A stretch of DNA of 64,000 nt from Smaragdicoccus niigatensis DSM 44881 = NBRC 103563 (GTDB taxonomy: Bacteria; Actinomycetota; Actinomycetes; Mycobacteriales; Mycobacteriaceae), in assembly GCF_000380645.1 (NCBI RefSeq), contig NZ_AQXZ01000009.1, positions 50,344 to 114,343 on the forward strand. Direction: 5' to 3'. Positions 48,315-56,862 of this stretch are shown one piece after another. A program made the position numbers and the translations under genes. Below the pieces are notes generated by a model. It saw only the letters and a list, made by a program, of their open reading frames with translations. It had not been told where the DNA came from and made no database searches. Position 1 is the stretch's first letter, and every line of letters starts with the position of its first letter.

Positions 48315-49487
48315 GTGACTTCAGCAAACAGTCGGCTGCGCGTCCTGACCGTCATCGACGGCTTCCGGATGGGTGGGGCGGAGACTCTTCTCGCCCCACT
48401 CGTCGTCGCGGCGCCGGACGCGGACTTGGACCTCGAGCTCGTCGGTATCTCGGGCGAAGAAGTGAACGCGCCCAAGACAATTGAGATCCTCCGACGGGTC
48501 GGTATCGAGCCGCGGTCGTTGGGTGTTCGACGACTGCTGGATCCCATGGCGTTGCCGCGACTAGTACGGGAGATCAAGCGGTCCGACTGCGACGTCGTGC
48601 ACGCCCATCTCGAGATGGCGATGAGCCTGGCCGTACCGGCTGGGCTCATTGCCGGTAAGCCGGTGGTGTGTACTTTCCATCACGTTCACCGGCCGCTCGA
48701 CGGGCGCGCGGCCAAGCGGGAGAAGGTCGCCGTCGCGGCTGCGTCGCGGTCGGCGCGCGCGATCTTCGTCTCCAACGCCTCCCGGATCTCGTTCCAGGAG
48801 GCCTACCGCCCGAAGGGCCTTCCGGCGAACTGGGAGGTCGTCCACAACGGCATCGACATCAGCGACTTCGCTCCCGGAGCGCCGGACCCGAAGGTGCGCG
48901 CGGAGCTCGCCGGGTCTTCGGAACTGCTCGTCGTGCTCGCGGCTGCCTTCCGTGACTTCAAGGGAATTCCCGTCGCGATCGACGCATGGAAGACCGTCAG
49001 CGAGCAGTTTCCGAATGCCAAGCTCGCGCTCGTCGGCGGCGGCGAGTTCGAGGCACAACTGCGCAAGCAGGTCGACGACCTCGGCCTCGCTGATCGCGTC
49101 ACGTTCGCCGGCGTTCGCGCGGACATGCCAGACGTCTATCGGGCCGCGGATGTCATCGTCCTGCCGTCGATCTACGGCGAGAATCTGCCCACGGTCCTCA
49201 TCGAGGCGGGAGCATCCGGCCGACCCGTCGTGGCGACTCGCGTGGGCGGTATCCCCGACATCGTCGCGGACGGAGAGACCGGACTCTTGGTCGCACCGAG
49301 CGACCCCGCCGACCTGGCTGCCGCGCTGGTGAAGCTCCTGTCGGACTCGGCCCTTCGGGAGCGTCTGGGGGCCGCCGGCACCGAACGCATCCGCAAGGAA
49401 TTCTCCGCCAACGCGTGGGTGACCCATCTTCGTGCGGTCTACGAAGCGGCGATCGCCGGAAAGAAGAAGCGGAAGAAGCGCTCGTGA
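48315..49487 (+). CDS. Glycosyltransferase, GT4 type
   Basis: The 390-residue GT-B enzyme has RVLTVIDGFRMGGAETLL (acceptor-domain start), VVHAHLEMAMSLAVP, FVSNASR, WEVVHNGIDIS and the donor-site block DVIVLPSIYGENLPTVLIEAGASGRPVVATRVGGIPD, with the E-x7-E catalytic and donor motif. The C-terminus is strongly basic (KKKRKKRS), which may hold it to the membrane. Its stop overlaps the next glycosyltransferase start (GTGA at 49484-49487). Confidence 0.92.
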   Translation: MTSANSRLRVLTVIDGFRMGGAETLLAPLVVAAPDADLDLELVGISGEEVNAPKTIEILRRVGIEPRSLGVRRLLDPMALPRLVREIKRSDCDVVHAHLEMAMSLAVPAGLIAGKPVVCTFHHVHRPLDGRAAKREKVAVAAASRSARAIFVSNASRISFQEAYRPKGLPANWEVVHNGIDISDFAPGAPDPKVRAELAGSSELLVVLAAAFRDFKGIPVAIDAWKTVSEQFPNAKLALVGGGEFEAQLRKQVDDLGLADRVTFAGVRADMPDVYRAADVIVLPSIYGENLPTVLIEAGASGRPVVATRVGGIPDIVADGETGLLVAPSDPADLAAALVKLLSDSALRERLGAAGTERIRKEFSANAWVTHLRAVYEAAIAGKKKRKKRS

Positions 49488-50716
49488 CGACGACCTCCGG
49501 GCTGCACGTCGAGTACCTGGTCTCGCGGTTTCCCCGCACGTCGGAGACGTTCATCGTCCGCGAACTCGATGCGCTGGCGCGTCGACCGGGAACTGAGGTC
49601 GGTGTTCGATCGCTGTTCTCGTCGCCGGACACGAAGGTCCATGACATCGCCAAGCCGTGGGTGCCCAAGCTGAAGCGACCCTCGCAGGCGCAGGCCTTCC
49701 GCGGCTTCTTGTGGGCGCTGGGAACTCATCCCGTTGCCTTGGTCCGGGTTCTCGTTCTCGTCGTCGCCGGGCACCTGCGGAATCCGGGGCTCCTCGCTCG
49801 CGCTCTCGTGACCGTCCTGCTGGCCTGCGCACATGCGAAGGACCTCCGCGATCGATCCGGGAACACTCGAATTCACGCGCACTACGCGACGTACCCCGCG
49901 CTCGCCGCATGGGTCTGCAAGCAGTTGATCGGAATCCCGTACTCGTTCACCGCGCATGCGCACGACCTTTACGTCGACCGATCGATGCTCGCGACCAAGG
50001 TCGACGAAGCCGACCTCGTCGTGACGATCTCGCAGTTCAATCGCAAGCTCATCGCCGAATCCTGCCCGAATACCGACACTGCGGTCGACGTCATCCACTG
50101 CGGAATCGACACCTCCCGCTACGACTTCCGGCCGCGTGCGGCGGCTGCGTCCGGGACGATCCGCGTCCTGACCGTCGCCTCGCTCCAGGAGTACAAGGGC
50201 CACTCGGTACTACTTCGCGCGCTCGCGCTCGGTGGCCCGGTCATGGACCGGATCGAGCTCGAATTGATCGGTGGCGGAGAACTTCTCGATGAGCTGACCG
50301 CGCTCGCCGCCGAGTTGGGCCTCGCCGATCGGGTGAACTTCCGCGGAAGTTGCACCGAGGACGAGGTGCGGGCGGCCCTGGCTGGCTGCGATCTTTTCGT
50401 CCTGCCGAGCATCGTGGCGAGCGACGGCCAGATGGAAGGTCTCCCGGTCGCGCTGATGGAAGCCCTGGCATGTGGAGCGCCGACGGTGTCGACGCGACTG
50501 TCGGGCATCCCGGAGCTGGTCATCGACGGAGTCACCGGTTTTCTCGCCGAGCCCGGCGACCCGGTCGGCCTTCGCGACGCGATGACGTCGGCGGTGACGG
50601 CGGCCGGAGCGGAGCAGCGATCGGGTGCCGGCCGCAAGCTCGTCGAAGACGAGTTCGAACTTTCCAAGTGCGTCGACGAGTTGGGCGAAAAGTTGGACCG
50701 CCTGGCTACCGCATGA
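49484..50716 (+). CDS. Glycosyltransferase, GT4 type
   Basis: The 410-residue enzyme resembles colanic-acid or exopolysaccharide GT4 transferases: YLVSRFPRTSETFIVRELDAL at the N-terminus, HAHYATYPALAAW, YSFTAHAHDLYVDRSML, DVIHCGIDTSRYDF, and the donor block DLFVLPSIVASDGQMEGLPVALMEALACGAPTVSTRLSGIPE. A hydrophobic stretch near residues 85-115 may contact the membrane. It is translationally coupled to the preceding glycosyltransferase. Sugar specificity unknown. Confidence 0.92.
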   Translation: MTTTSGLHVEYLVSRFPRTSETFIVRELDALARRPGTEVGVRSLFSSPDTKVHDIAKPWVPKLKRPSQAQAFRGFLWALGTHPVALVRVLVLVVAGHLRNPGLLARALVTVLLACAHAKDLRDRSGNTRIHAHYATYPALAAWVCKQLIGIPYSFTAHAHDLYVDRSMLATKVDEADLVVTISQFNRKLIAESCPNTDTAVDVIHCGIDTSRYDFRPRAAAASGTIRVLTVASLQEYKGHSVLLRALALGGPVMDRIELELIGGGELLDELTALAAELGLADRVNFRGSCTEDEVRAALAGCDLFVLPSIVASDGQMEGLPVALMEALACGAPTVSTRLSGIPELVIDGVTGFLAEPGDPVGLRDAMTSAVTAAGAEQRSGAGRKLVEDEFELSKCVDELGEKLDRLATA

Positions 50717-50739
50717 ACGACTGCTAGCGTTCTGCACCA

Positions 50740-52035
50740 ATGCTCCCCAGTGCTTCTCGGATTGCCATGATCGTCCGAACGACTCTCGTCGTCGGACTCG
50801 CCGTTGCCTGCTCGTCGTCGGGCAAGGGCGAGTCGGCGTACGGTCCGAATTTTGGGCGTCCGTTCGCCGATGGGAGCTATTGGAACCGGGCAATCCCGGC
50901 CGACGCGGTGCTGGACCCCGCGAGCGCTGCCACCGTGCGCGCGTTGGCGGGTGCTCCAGGGATTCGCGGTGCGGCGCTGTACGCCTTCGGAATCCCGATT
51001 TACGACGCCTTCGAGGACACCCCATACGCCGAAGTCACCTGCACGGAACAGTGGGGACACTGTCCGCTTCCGTCCCGGATTCGGATTCCCGTCGACGCTC
51101 GTCCGCATACCGGGTCCGACGGCGCGATGGTTGTCATCGACTGGACGGAAGGCGCCGCGTACGAGTTCTGGCACGCCAAACGGATCTCGCCCGGAAAGTG
51201 GTCGGCCGGTTGGGGTGCCGTGGTCCCGGACGTCGACGAGAGTGACGGCGAAGTCGGCGGTCATGCCACCGCGGCGGAGATGTCGAGGCTCGGCGGGGTC
51301 ATCCGGGAGCGCGAGATCGCGCGTGGCCGGATCATGCACGCGTTGTCCTTCTCGAGCAGCCTCGCGTGCTCGAACACCTTCCGCGCTCCGGCGCACAAGA
51401 CCGATGGCACGTCTACTTCGCCGAACTGCATTCCGGAAGGCACCCGGCTGCAGCTTGATCCCACCATCGACGTCAACAAGATTCCCGGCATCACGCCGGG
51501 GGAGAGAGCCGTCGCCAGAGCGCTGCAGACCTACGGCGGCTACGTCGTCGACACCGGTGGTGCCCCGTTGACGGTGAGCTTCGAACTTCCGGCGACCGCG
51601 ACGGACACGCATCAAGTTTCGAACGTGTACCGGCAGGCCGGGCTCGAGTGGGACTACTTCGATCTGAAGCACATTCCATGGCAGAAGATGCGAGTCATCG
51701 AGTCCTGGGACGGCACCGCAGACACGACCCCGCCGGAGATTCCCGGCAAGCTGCACCAAGGCGAGGTGACGCGCGGATCTGTGGACCTCAGCTGGGCGGC
51801 GACGACGGACAATGTCAGTCTCGCGCGCTACGAGGTGGTTCGTGCCGAAGTGAAATCGGGCCAGACACCGACGAATTGGACGGTCGTCGGCACGGTCGGC
51901 GTACCGACGACGACATTCACGGACAAGACCGTCCGGCCGGGTGTCCGCTACGTCTACGCCGTCCGCGCGGTCGACCGCTTCGGAAACGTTTCCGATCGGT
52001 CGAGGTCGGTCACCGTGACGGTCCCGAAGAGTTAA
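50740..52035 (+). CDS. Exported protein of the unassigned family, paralogue B, with FN3-like C-terminus
   Basis: The 431-residue protein has a short hydrophobic signal ending LAVACSSSG, so Cys24 is probably lipid-modified. Residues about 45-320 are the same family as paralogue A: SYWNRAIP, cysteines 101, 108, 210 and 230, GSDGAM, YEFWHAK, GRIMHAL, LQLDPTID and VARALQTYGGYVVDTGGAPL. The GSGW-TGAGAS stretch is altered here. Residues about 333-428 form a fibronectin-III-like domain (TPPEIPGKL, VDLSWAATTDNVSLARYEV, TDKTVRPGVRYVYAVRAVDRFGN), often a carbohydrate or surface spacer. ATG 50740 follows TAGCGT by nine bases and may be leaderless; ATG 50767 is an alternative. The stop shares TTAA with paralogue C. 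Confidence 0.8.
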   Translation: MLPSASRIAMIVRTTLVVGLAVACSSSGKGESAYGPNFGRPFADGSYWNRAIPADAVLDPASAATVRALAGAPGIRGAALYAFGIPIYDAFEDTPYAEVTCTEQWGHCPLPSRIRIPVDARPHTGSDGAMVVIDWTEGAAYEFWHAKRISPGKWSAGWGAVVPDVDESDGEVGGHATAAEMSRLGGVIREREIARGRIMHALSFSSSLACSNTFRAPAHKTDGTSTSPNCIPEGTRLQLDPTIDVNKIPGITPGERAVARALQTYGGYVVDTGGAPLTVSFELPATATDTHQVSNVYRQAGLEWDYFDLKHIPWQKMRVIESWDGTADTTPPEIPGKLHQGEVTRGSVDLSWAATTDNVSLARYEVVRAEVKSGQTPTNWTVVGTVGVPTTTFTDKTVRPGVRYVYAVRAVDRFGNVSDRSRSVTVTVPKS

Positions 52036-52967
52036 GGATTCTCGACGGCCAGAACGCGCAGTCGACCCCACGGGATGCCGCCGAACTTGAGGTAGTCGAA
52101 GTCCAGGCCCGCTCTCTGGTACACGAGGCCCATGGAATCCAAGCGCGCCTGTGGATCGTGTTCGAAGCGGATGCCCAGCGGCTGACTACCGACGCCCACA
52201 ACGAAGCCGCCGTAGACCTGGAAAGCGCGAGCGACCATCCGGATTCCCGGCTTCAGATTGAGGGCGTCGAGATCGATCGAAGGGTCGAGTTGGATGTGCG
52301 TACCCATCGGAATGCAGTTCGGGGAGGTCGACGTCCCGTCCGCCTTGGTCGCGGGTGGCCGGAACGTCGACGAGCATGCGGCGTTGGTCGTGAGCGCCAA
52401 CGCATGCGGGATGTTGCCGTTTGCGATTTCCGAGGTCCGGACGATGCCGGAGAGCAGCGAGGCACCGGCACCCGTGGCTCCGCCGCCCCACCCCGAGCCG
52501 CCGAGGTCGAGGATCGAGCCGTAGCCGACTTCCCAGCCGGACGCCGTCGGCTTTGCGTGCCAGAGTTCGTAGCTCTTGCCCGCGGCGCGATCCACGATGA
52601 CCATGACGGCGTCCGCCCCTGGACTGGGCTGCGCGTCGGTCGGAATCGGGACGGTGGTTTTCTTGAACGGGCATTCCCACTGGGGCGTGGTGCAGACGAC
52701 CTTCACGCGCGGGGTGGACGGGGACGCGTCGTAGACCGGGATCGCATACTCGCGCAGGAGGGCGTTCACGACGTTGTCGGATGCGGTCAGCTGCGCGATC
52801 ATCGCCGACGACTGCGGATCGATCGCTGCCCCGACCGGAATGGGACGAGTGAACGTGTTCTCCACGTGCGAATTGCCGACGAATCGAACGAGGAACACGG
52901 TCGCACCAGCCACGACAACCACCGCGGCGAACACGGCCGCGATGATCATCGCCTTAGTTGCGCGCAC
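52032..52967 (-). CDS. Membrane-anchored protein of the unassigned family, paralogue C
   Basis: The 311-residue product has an N-terminal membrane segment (about residues 7-28) without a clear cleavage site. Its outer domain has the family marks: cysteines 92, 99, 198 and 218, VPIPTDAQP, YELWHAK, GSGWGGGATGAGAS, EIANGNIPHAL (His188), RPPATKADGTST, IQLDPSID and VARAFQVYGGFVV. GSDGA is changed to GADAV and GGAPL to SQPL, so it is the most divergent copy. The GTG at 52967 is chosen for its AGG upstream; ATG 52949 is possible. It follows a glycosyltransferase gene with a 14-base overlap, and faces paralogue B with shared stop bases TTAA. Confidence 0.78.
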   Translation of the reverse strand: MRATKAMIIAAVFAAVVVVAGATVFLVRFVGNSHVENTFTRPIPVGAAIDPQSSAMIAQLTASDNVVNALLREYAIPVYDASPSTPRVKVVCTTPQWECPFKKTTVPIPTDAQPSPGADAVMVIVDRAAGKSYELWHAKPTASGWEVGYGSILDLGGSGWGGGATGAGASLLSGIVRTSEIANGNIPHALALTTNAACSSTFRPPATKADGTSTSPNCIPMGTHIQLDPSIDLDALNLKPGIRMVARAFQVYGGFVVGVGSQPLGIRFEHDPQARLDSMGLVYQRAGLDFDYLKFGGIPWGRLRVLAVENP

Positions 52968-54171
52968 GCGCCGCCTCCACACCCTCGATCGACCGCGTGA
53001 TCCGTTCCGCAGCCACGTCCCACGCATTCTCGACTTCAGCCTTGCCTGCGCGGCCCATCTGCTCGGCGACGTCGGGTGACCGGAGGAGCTTCTCGATCGC
53101 GGTCGCGAGCTGCGCCGAGTCGCCTGCCGCCACGACGAGGCCGGTGACCCCGTCGTCGACCGCGGACCCGAGGTCGCCGGTGTCGGATGTTACTACCGGA
53201 CGGCCGAACGTAAAGGCGAGGTGGATGACACCGCTCTGGCTCGCGCGAATGTACGGCGTGACGACGACGCGGGCCGCTCCAAGAATCGCCGGGACATCTT
53301 CGACCGCAACGTAACCGGGCTCGGCCGAGACGTTGCCGATCGCACGTGCCCGGGCGGTGACGGCTTCGGCGTCGATGTCGGCGCCGGCGTTGCCGGACAG
53401 CACCAACCGCGCCTCGGGCAGGTTCGCGCGCACGATCTCGAACGCGTCGAGGAGCACGTCGATGCCCTTGTACTGGGTCCAGGTCCCGAAGAAGAGCGCG
53501 ACGGGTGCGGTCTGACTCACCGCGGTCACGTCCGTGCTGGCCAGCGCCTTCTCCGAACCGTGGGGGATGACCACCACGTCGCAGTTCGGCTGCCACGCGT
53601 CGATGACGACCTCGCGGGTGCGCGGGCCGAGAACGAAGGCGACGTCCATCGAGTGCCATGCGGACCGGAACGCTGCGGTGAGGAATCGTCCGGATTTCGG
53701 TGTGCTGGTGTCCTTGGCGTCCGATCGCGGAAGCGGTTCGTGCGCGATGATCCCGACGGCCGCGCCGCCGAAGATGCGCAGTTTCAGCGCCCGCGCAATC
53801 GCGACCGTGATGGCGGGTTCGAAACTGAAGCGCCAGTGCTGCCACAGCACTGCCCGCGGTCGCGTGGTCAGCAGAACGACCGCGAGAACGATCCAGGCGA
53901 ACAGCAGTTTGCCGGCGCGATAGGCGCGAAGCGGTACCCGGGCCCACCGCGCTTTGATGTCGGGCCCGCTCGCGGGATGCCACGTCGGTAGGACCGGCCG
54001 GACCTCGAAATCGGGATTCGGTGAGCGGAGTTCCGGGTCCGGCCCGGTGATCAGCTGGACTCGTTGGCCCGATTCCGCGAGGGCCTCACCGAGCTGAAAG
54101 GCGAACTGGAACAACCCGCCGGACGGCGAGAACTCGACCAGAACGATCGGTTTAGGACGTCGTCTGGACAT
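52954..54171 (-). CDS. Glycosyltransferase, GT-B fold (GT4-like)
   Basis: The 405-residue enzyme has FSPSGGLFQFAFQLGEALAE near the N-terminus, a hydrophobic stretch at about 75-100 (LLFAWIVLAVVLLTT) that may associate with the membrane, GIIAHEPLP, VVVIPHGSEKAL, ALFFGTWTQYKGIDVLLDAF, and the donor block RVVVTPYIRASQSGVIHLAFTFGRPVVTSDTGDL. ATG at 54171 with GAGGAG upstream is chosen; it overlaps the end of the polymerase gene by 20 bases. It is the fourth gene of the minus-strand operon wzx-wzz-wzy-GT-paralogue C. Confidence 0.9.
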   Translation of the reverse strand: MSRRRPKPIVLVEFSPSGGLFQFAFQLGEALAESGQRVQLITGPDPELRSPNPDFEVRPVLPTWHPASGPDIKARWARVPLRAYRAGKLLFAWIVLAVVLLTTRPRAVLWQHWRFSFEPAITVAIARALKLRIFGGAAVGIIAHEPLPRSDAKDTSTPKSGRFLTAAFRSAWHSMDVAFVLGPRTREVVIDAWQPNCDVVVIPHGSEKALASTDVTAVSQTAPVALFFGTWTQYKGIDVLLDAFEIVRANLPEARLVLSGNAGADIDAEAVTARARAIGNVSAEPGYVAVEDVPAILGAARVVVTPYIRASQSGVIHLAFTFGRPVVTSDTGDLGSAVDDGVTGLVVAAGDSAQLATAIEKLLRSPDVAEQMGRAGKAEVENAWDVAAERITRSIEGVEAARARN

Positions 54172-56158
54172 GCAACTCCTCGGATTTCTTCGGCCGGCGA
54201 GTGAAACGATCGGCGACGAATCCGGCGGCCAGCGCGGCGAGGGCACCGATGAGCGCTCCTACCCAGGCGCGCGTCGGACGGTCCCACCCGTTGGTGACCT
54301 GAACGTCACCGACCTTCCGGAATGTGTACGAGTTGGTGAGGCCCGCATCCGACAGATGGTGCGTGATCGTCGCGAGGTCGGCGTCGAGTGCTGCCCGAGA
54401 ATCTGCTTCGGTCAGTCCGTGTGAGCTGATGACGATGATTCCGCGGACGGGGTCGGCGATCGCGTGAATCTTGTTGTCGACGGACATGACCTCGGCGTAG
54501 GTCGGAAGAACGTTGTCCCGCGACCGGATGTCGAGCTGGTAGGGCGTGTACCAATCGCCGGTGGGGATGAGCGTCACGTACTGAGTGGCTGTGTAGTCGC
54601 GCGTGGACGTCAAGGTCAGAATCGACGCGAACGCGATCACCGAGAGGACGCCGGCCGCGATCAGCGTGGCGCGGCGTTGCAGTTCTTCGAAGAAGTTCTT
54701 CCACTCGAACGATTGGCCGTCGGGGTCGTACAGCGTCACGATGCAGGCGAGGGCGAGTACCACTCCGAGCGAGCGCATGTACGCCATGTGGAGGAACACA
54801 CTCGCGAGCAACCAGCCGAGGAGCCCCGCCGCGAGCGCTGCGAGCATCAGGCGATGCTGCTCGGTAGGACGAGACACAGTGCGCATGATCGGCGGGACGA
54901 TGAACGCCGCGAAGAACGCGGCCCAGCCGATAAGTCCCGCGATTCCGGTTTCGGCCGCGATCTGCGCGTAGAAGTTGTGCGGCGCGATCGTGGGATGCAG
55001 GACTGCCGTGTTGACCAAGCCCGCGTAGTGCGGGACCTGGGAGAGATAGGTGCCCGGCCCGAAACCGAACGCCGGGCGGTCGTGGAACATCGCCCACGCG
55101 ATCTCCTGCGCCGTGGTGCGGCCGAGGACAGACGGGTCGACGCCGTAGATGTGATCGGTACCGACGTCTTTGAGGAGGGCGAGGAGCCGGTTTCCGACGC
55201 CCGGCAGGAACAGCAAGGCGAGCAGCAACGGCGAGAAGGTGATGCCGATCTTCCGTACCTTTGGGCCGCTCAGCGTGACCCAGACACCGAGGGTGACAAC
55301 TGCGGTGATGTACGTGCCCCGAGATTGAGTCAGGTACATGCCGGCCGGAATCACGAGCGCCGATGCGGTGATGACCCAGAAGAGCACGCGGTTGTTCATT
55401 TGGCGGATGACGAGGACCAGTGCAAAGACGATGGGCAGCCCCATCACCAGGTTGCGGCCCCAGAAATTCGAGTCTTCGAGAGGCCCAGCCTGGCGCGGCG
55501 TCGTGGTGAGTTCGCCCGAGGCGGCCGTGACGTTGGCGAATCCGCCGAGGTTCGACGTGGCGCCGAAGACGACCTGGTTGACGATCGAAAGTGCACATAG
55601 GGCGGCGAGCGGCAGGATGAACGCCAGCGTGAGGGTGATGATCCTTCCGGACATCCGGCCCAGCACGATCAGTACGTACATGAAGAGCAGAGTCGTGCAC
55701 AAGTTGTAGATCTCGATGCCCGATGTCCCGCGATCGACGCTGCCGAGATAGCCCAGGTACTGGGTGAACAGCAACGCGCCGACTCCCGCGTTCAACCACC
55801 ACGGCGGGACGAGGGCGGCTCGCGACTCGGGATTACGGCACGCGACCGCGATCGTCAGCAGCCCTAGTGCGAGGCTGCCCTTGACCACCGGAAGGTGGTA
55901 CGGACCCAGAATCGCCGACAGGTTGATCGTCTCGAGGACGATCATCAAGACCGCGGTCGCCGTGGGGCTGAAGACGAGATGGCGCAGGGCGACGAGGCCT
56001 ACCGGCATCGCCAAGAGCGCCGCGGCCGCGAGCGTCCCCAGCAGACCGATGTCCGCCACCACCACGACCGCAGCGGCCACGATCGCGGTGACGGCCCATG
56101 CCGTCCACGCGATCGGGTCGCGAACGAGCGCGTCGAACCGCGCGAGCGCTCGGTCCAT
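54152..56158 (-). CDS. O-antigen ligase/Wzy-type polysaccharide polymerase
   Basis: The 668-residue integral membrane protein has about twelve hydrophobic segments over residues 15-490. The Wzy_C-type loop contains SRGTYITAVV, MFHDRPAFGFGPGTYLSQVPHYAG and HPTIAPHNFYAQIAAETGIAGLIGW with conserved His and Arg. A second, non-membrane domain follows (about 525-625), then a final segment; that arrangement resembles a Wzz/PCP periplasmic part joined to the polymerase. It should polymerise lipid-linked repeat units or transfer the polymer outside the membrane. Its ATG overlaps the Wzz-like stop by one base (TGATG). Confidence 0.88.
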   Translation of the reverse strand: MDRALARFDALVRDPIAWTAWAVTAIVAAAVVVVADIGLLGTLAAAALLAMPVGLVALRHLVFSPTATAVLMIVLETINLSAILGPYHLPVVKGSLALGLLTIAVACRNPESRAALVPPWWLNAGVGALLFTQYLGYLGSVDRGTSGIEIYNLCTTLLFMYVLIVLGRMSGRIITLTLAFILPLAALCALSIVNQVVFGATSNLGGFANVTAASGELTTTPRQAGPLEDSNFWGRNLVMGLPIVFALVLVIRQMNNRVLFWVITASALVIPAGMYLTQSRGTYITAVVTLGVWVTLSGPKVRKIGITFSPLLLALLFLPGVGNRLLALLKDVGTDHIYGVDPSVLGRTTAQEIAWAMFHDRPAFGFGPGTYLSQVPHYAGLVNTAVLHPTIAPHNFYAQIAAETGIAGLIGWAAFFAAFIVPPIMRTVSRPTEQHRLMLAALAAGLLGWLLASVFLHMAYMRSLGVVLALACIVTLYDPDGQSFEWKNFFEELQRRATLIAAGVLSVIAFASILTLTSTRDYTATQYVTLIPTGDWYTPYQLDIRSRDNVLPTYAEVMSVDNKIHAIADPVRGIIVISSHGLTEADSRAALDADLATITHHLSDAGLTNSYTFRKVGDVQVTNGWDRPTRAWVGALIGALAALAAGFVADRFTRRPKKSEELHVQTTS

Positions 56159-56862
56159 CAGGGTGACGGCGTGGGAATTGCCGCCTCAGTCTTGGCGGCG
56201 GGCGTCTTCACCTGAGGAGCTTCGACGACGGGTTCCGGCTCGGGGGACTTCTCATCCGAGTCAGACGTGTCGTTCGTGCGGAAGACCCGGACAAGAACGA
56301 AGCCGAGGCCGGCTCCCGCCACGAGTCCGCCGCCGCCGAGCGCGATGAGGAGTTGTTTGGGGGAGCTGCTGGTCCGGACCGCACTGCCCTCGACAGGAGT
56401 CACGACGCGCAGGGCGAACGGCCCCGAAATTCCCTGAGCTGTGGTGAGACCCGCATCAAGGGCGTTCTTGAGGACCGCCTCGGCCTCGGCGGGGCTACCC
56501 GCGGTGACCTTGGCTTCGATGAGGGTCGTCTCGGGCACTGCACCCACTTCATAGACGACGCCCGACTTGAGTGCGTCCGACGGCAGGAAGCGCGTGCTGC
56601 CCAGAACGAGCGCACTCGTGCGGGTCGCCTGGCCGCGGCTCAGAACTTCCCAGAGTCCGGCTTCGGAGACCGGGTCGCTGCGGTCCTCCGGAGTCATCGC
56701 GATCGTTGCCGTCGCCTGGTACTTGGCCGGCTGCAGGCTCAGTGCGAATGCAGCGAGCAGACCGACCGCCATGAAGACGAGGGCGAGTGCTGCGATGACC
56801 GTCTTCGGACGGTTAGTGACCGCCAGCTTGACGCCAGCGGGGGTGCGAGAACGCTCGCTCAT
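56158..56862 (-). CDS. Wzz-like chain-length determinant/capsular co-polymerase
   Basis: The 234-residue protein has two membrane segments (about 20-42 and 168-190) that enclose an extracytoplasmic alpha/beta region (ATIAMTPEDRSD, VPETTLIEAKVTAGSPAEAEAVLKNALDAG). This is the polysaccharide co-polymerase layout. The C-terminal cytoplasmic tail is Pro/Glu-rich and there is no Walker-containing tyrosine kinase domain. It would set polymer length with the neighbouring polymerase. The ATG overlaps the flippase TGA by four bases. Confidence 0.82.
   Translation of the reverse strand: MSERSRTPAGVKLAVTNRPKTVIAALALVFMAVGLLAAFALSLQPAKYQATATIAMTPEDRSDPVSEAGLWEVLSRGQATRTSALVLGSTRFLPSDALKSGVVYEVGAVPETTLIEAKVTAGSPAEAEAVLKNALDAGLTTAQGISGPFALRVVTPVEGSAVRTSSSPKQLLIALGGGGLVAGAGLGFVLVRVFRTNDTSDSDEKSPEPEPVVEAPQVKTPAAKTEAAIPTPSP

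Noticed and set aside
50119..52071. Long open frame antisense to paralogue B and the end of a glycosyltransferase
   Set aside because: The 650-codon frame covers two well-supported genes on the other strand and has no family features.
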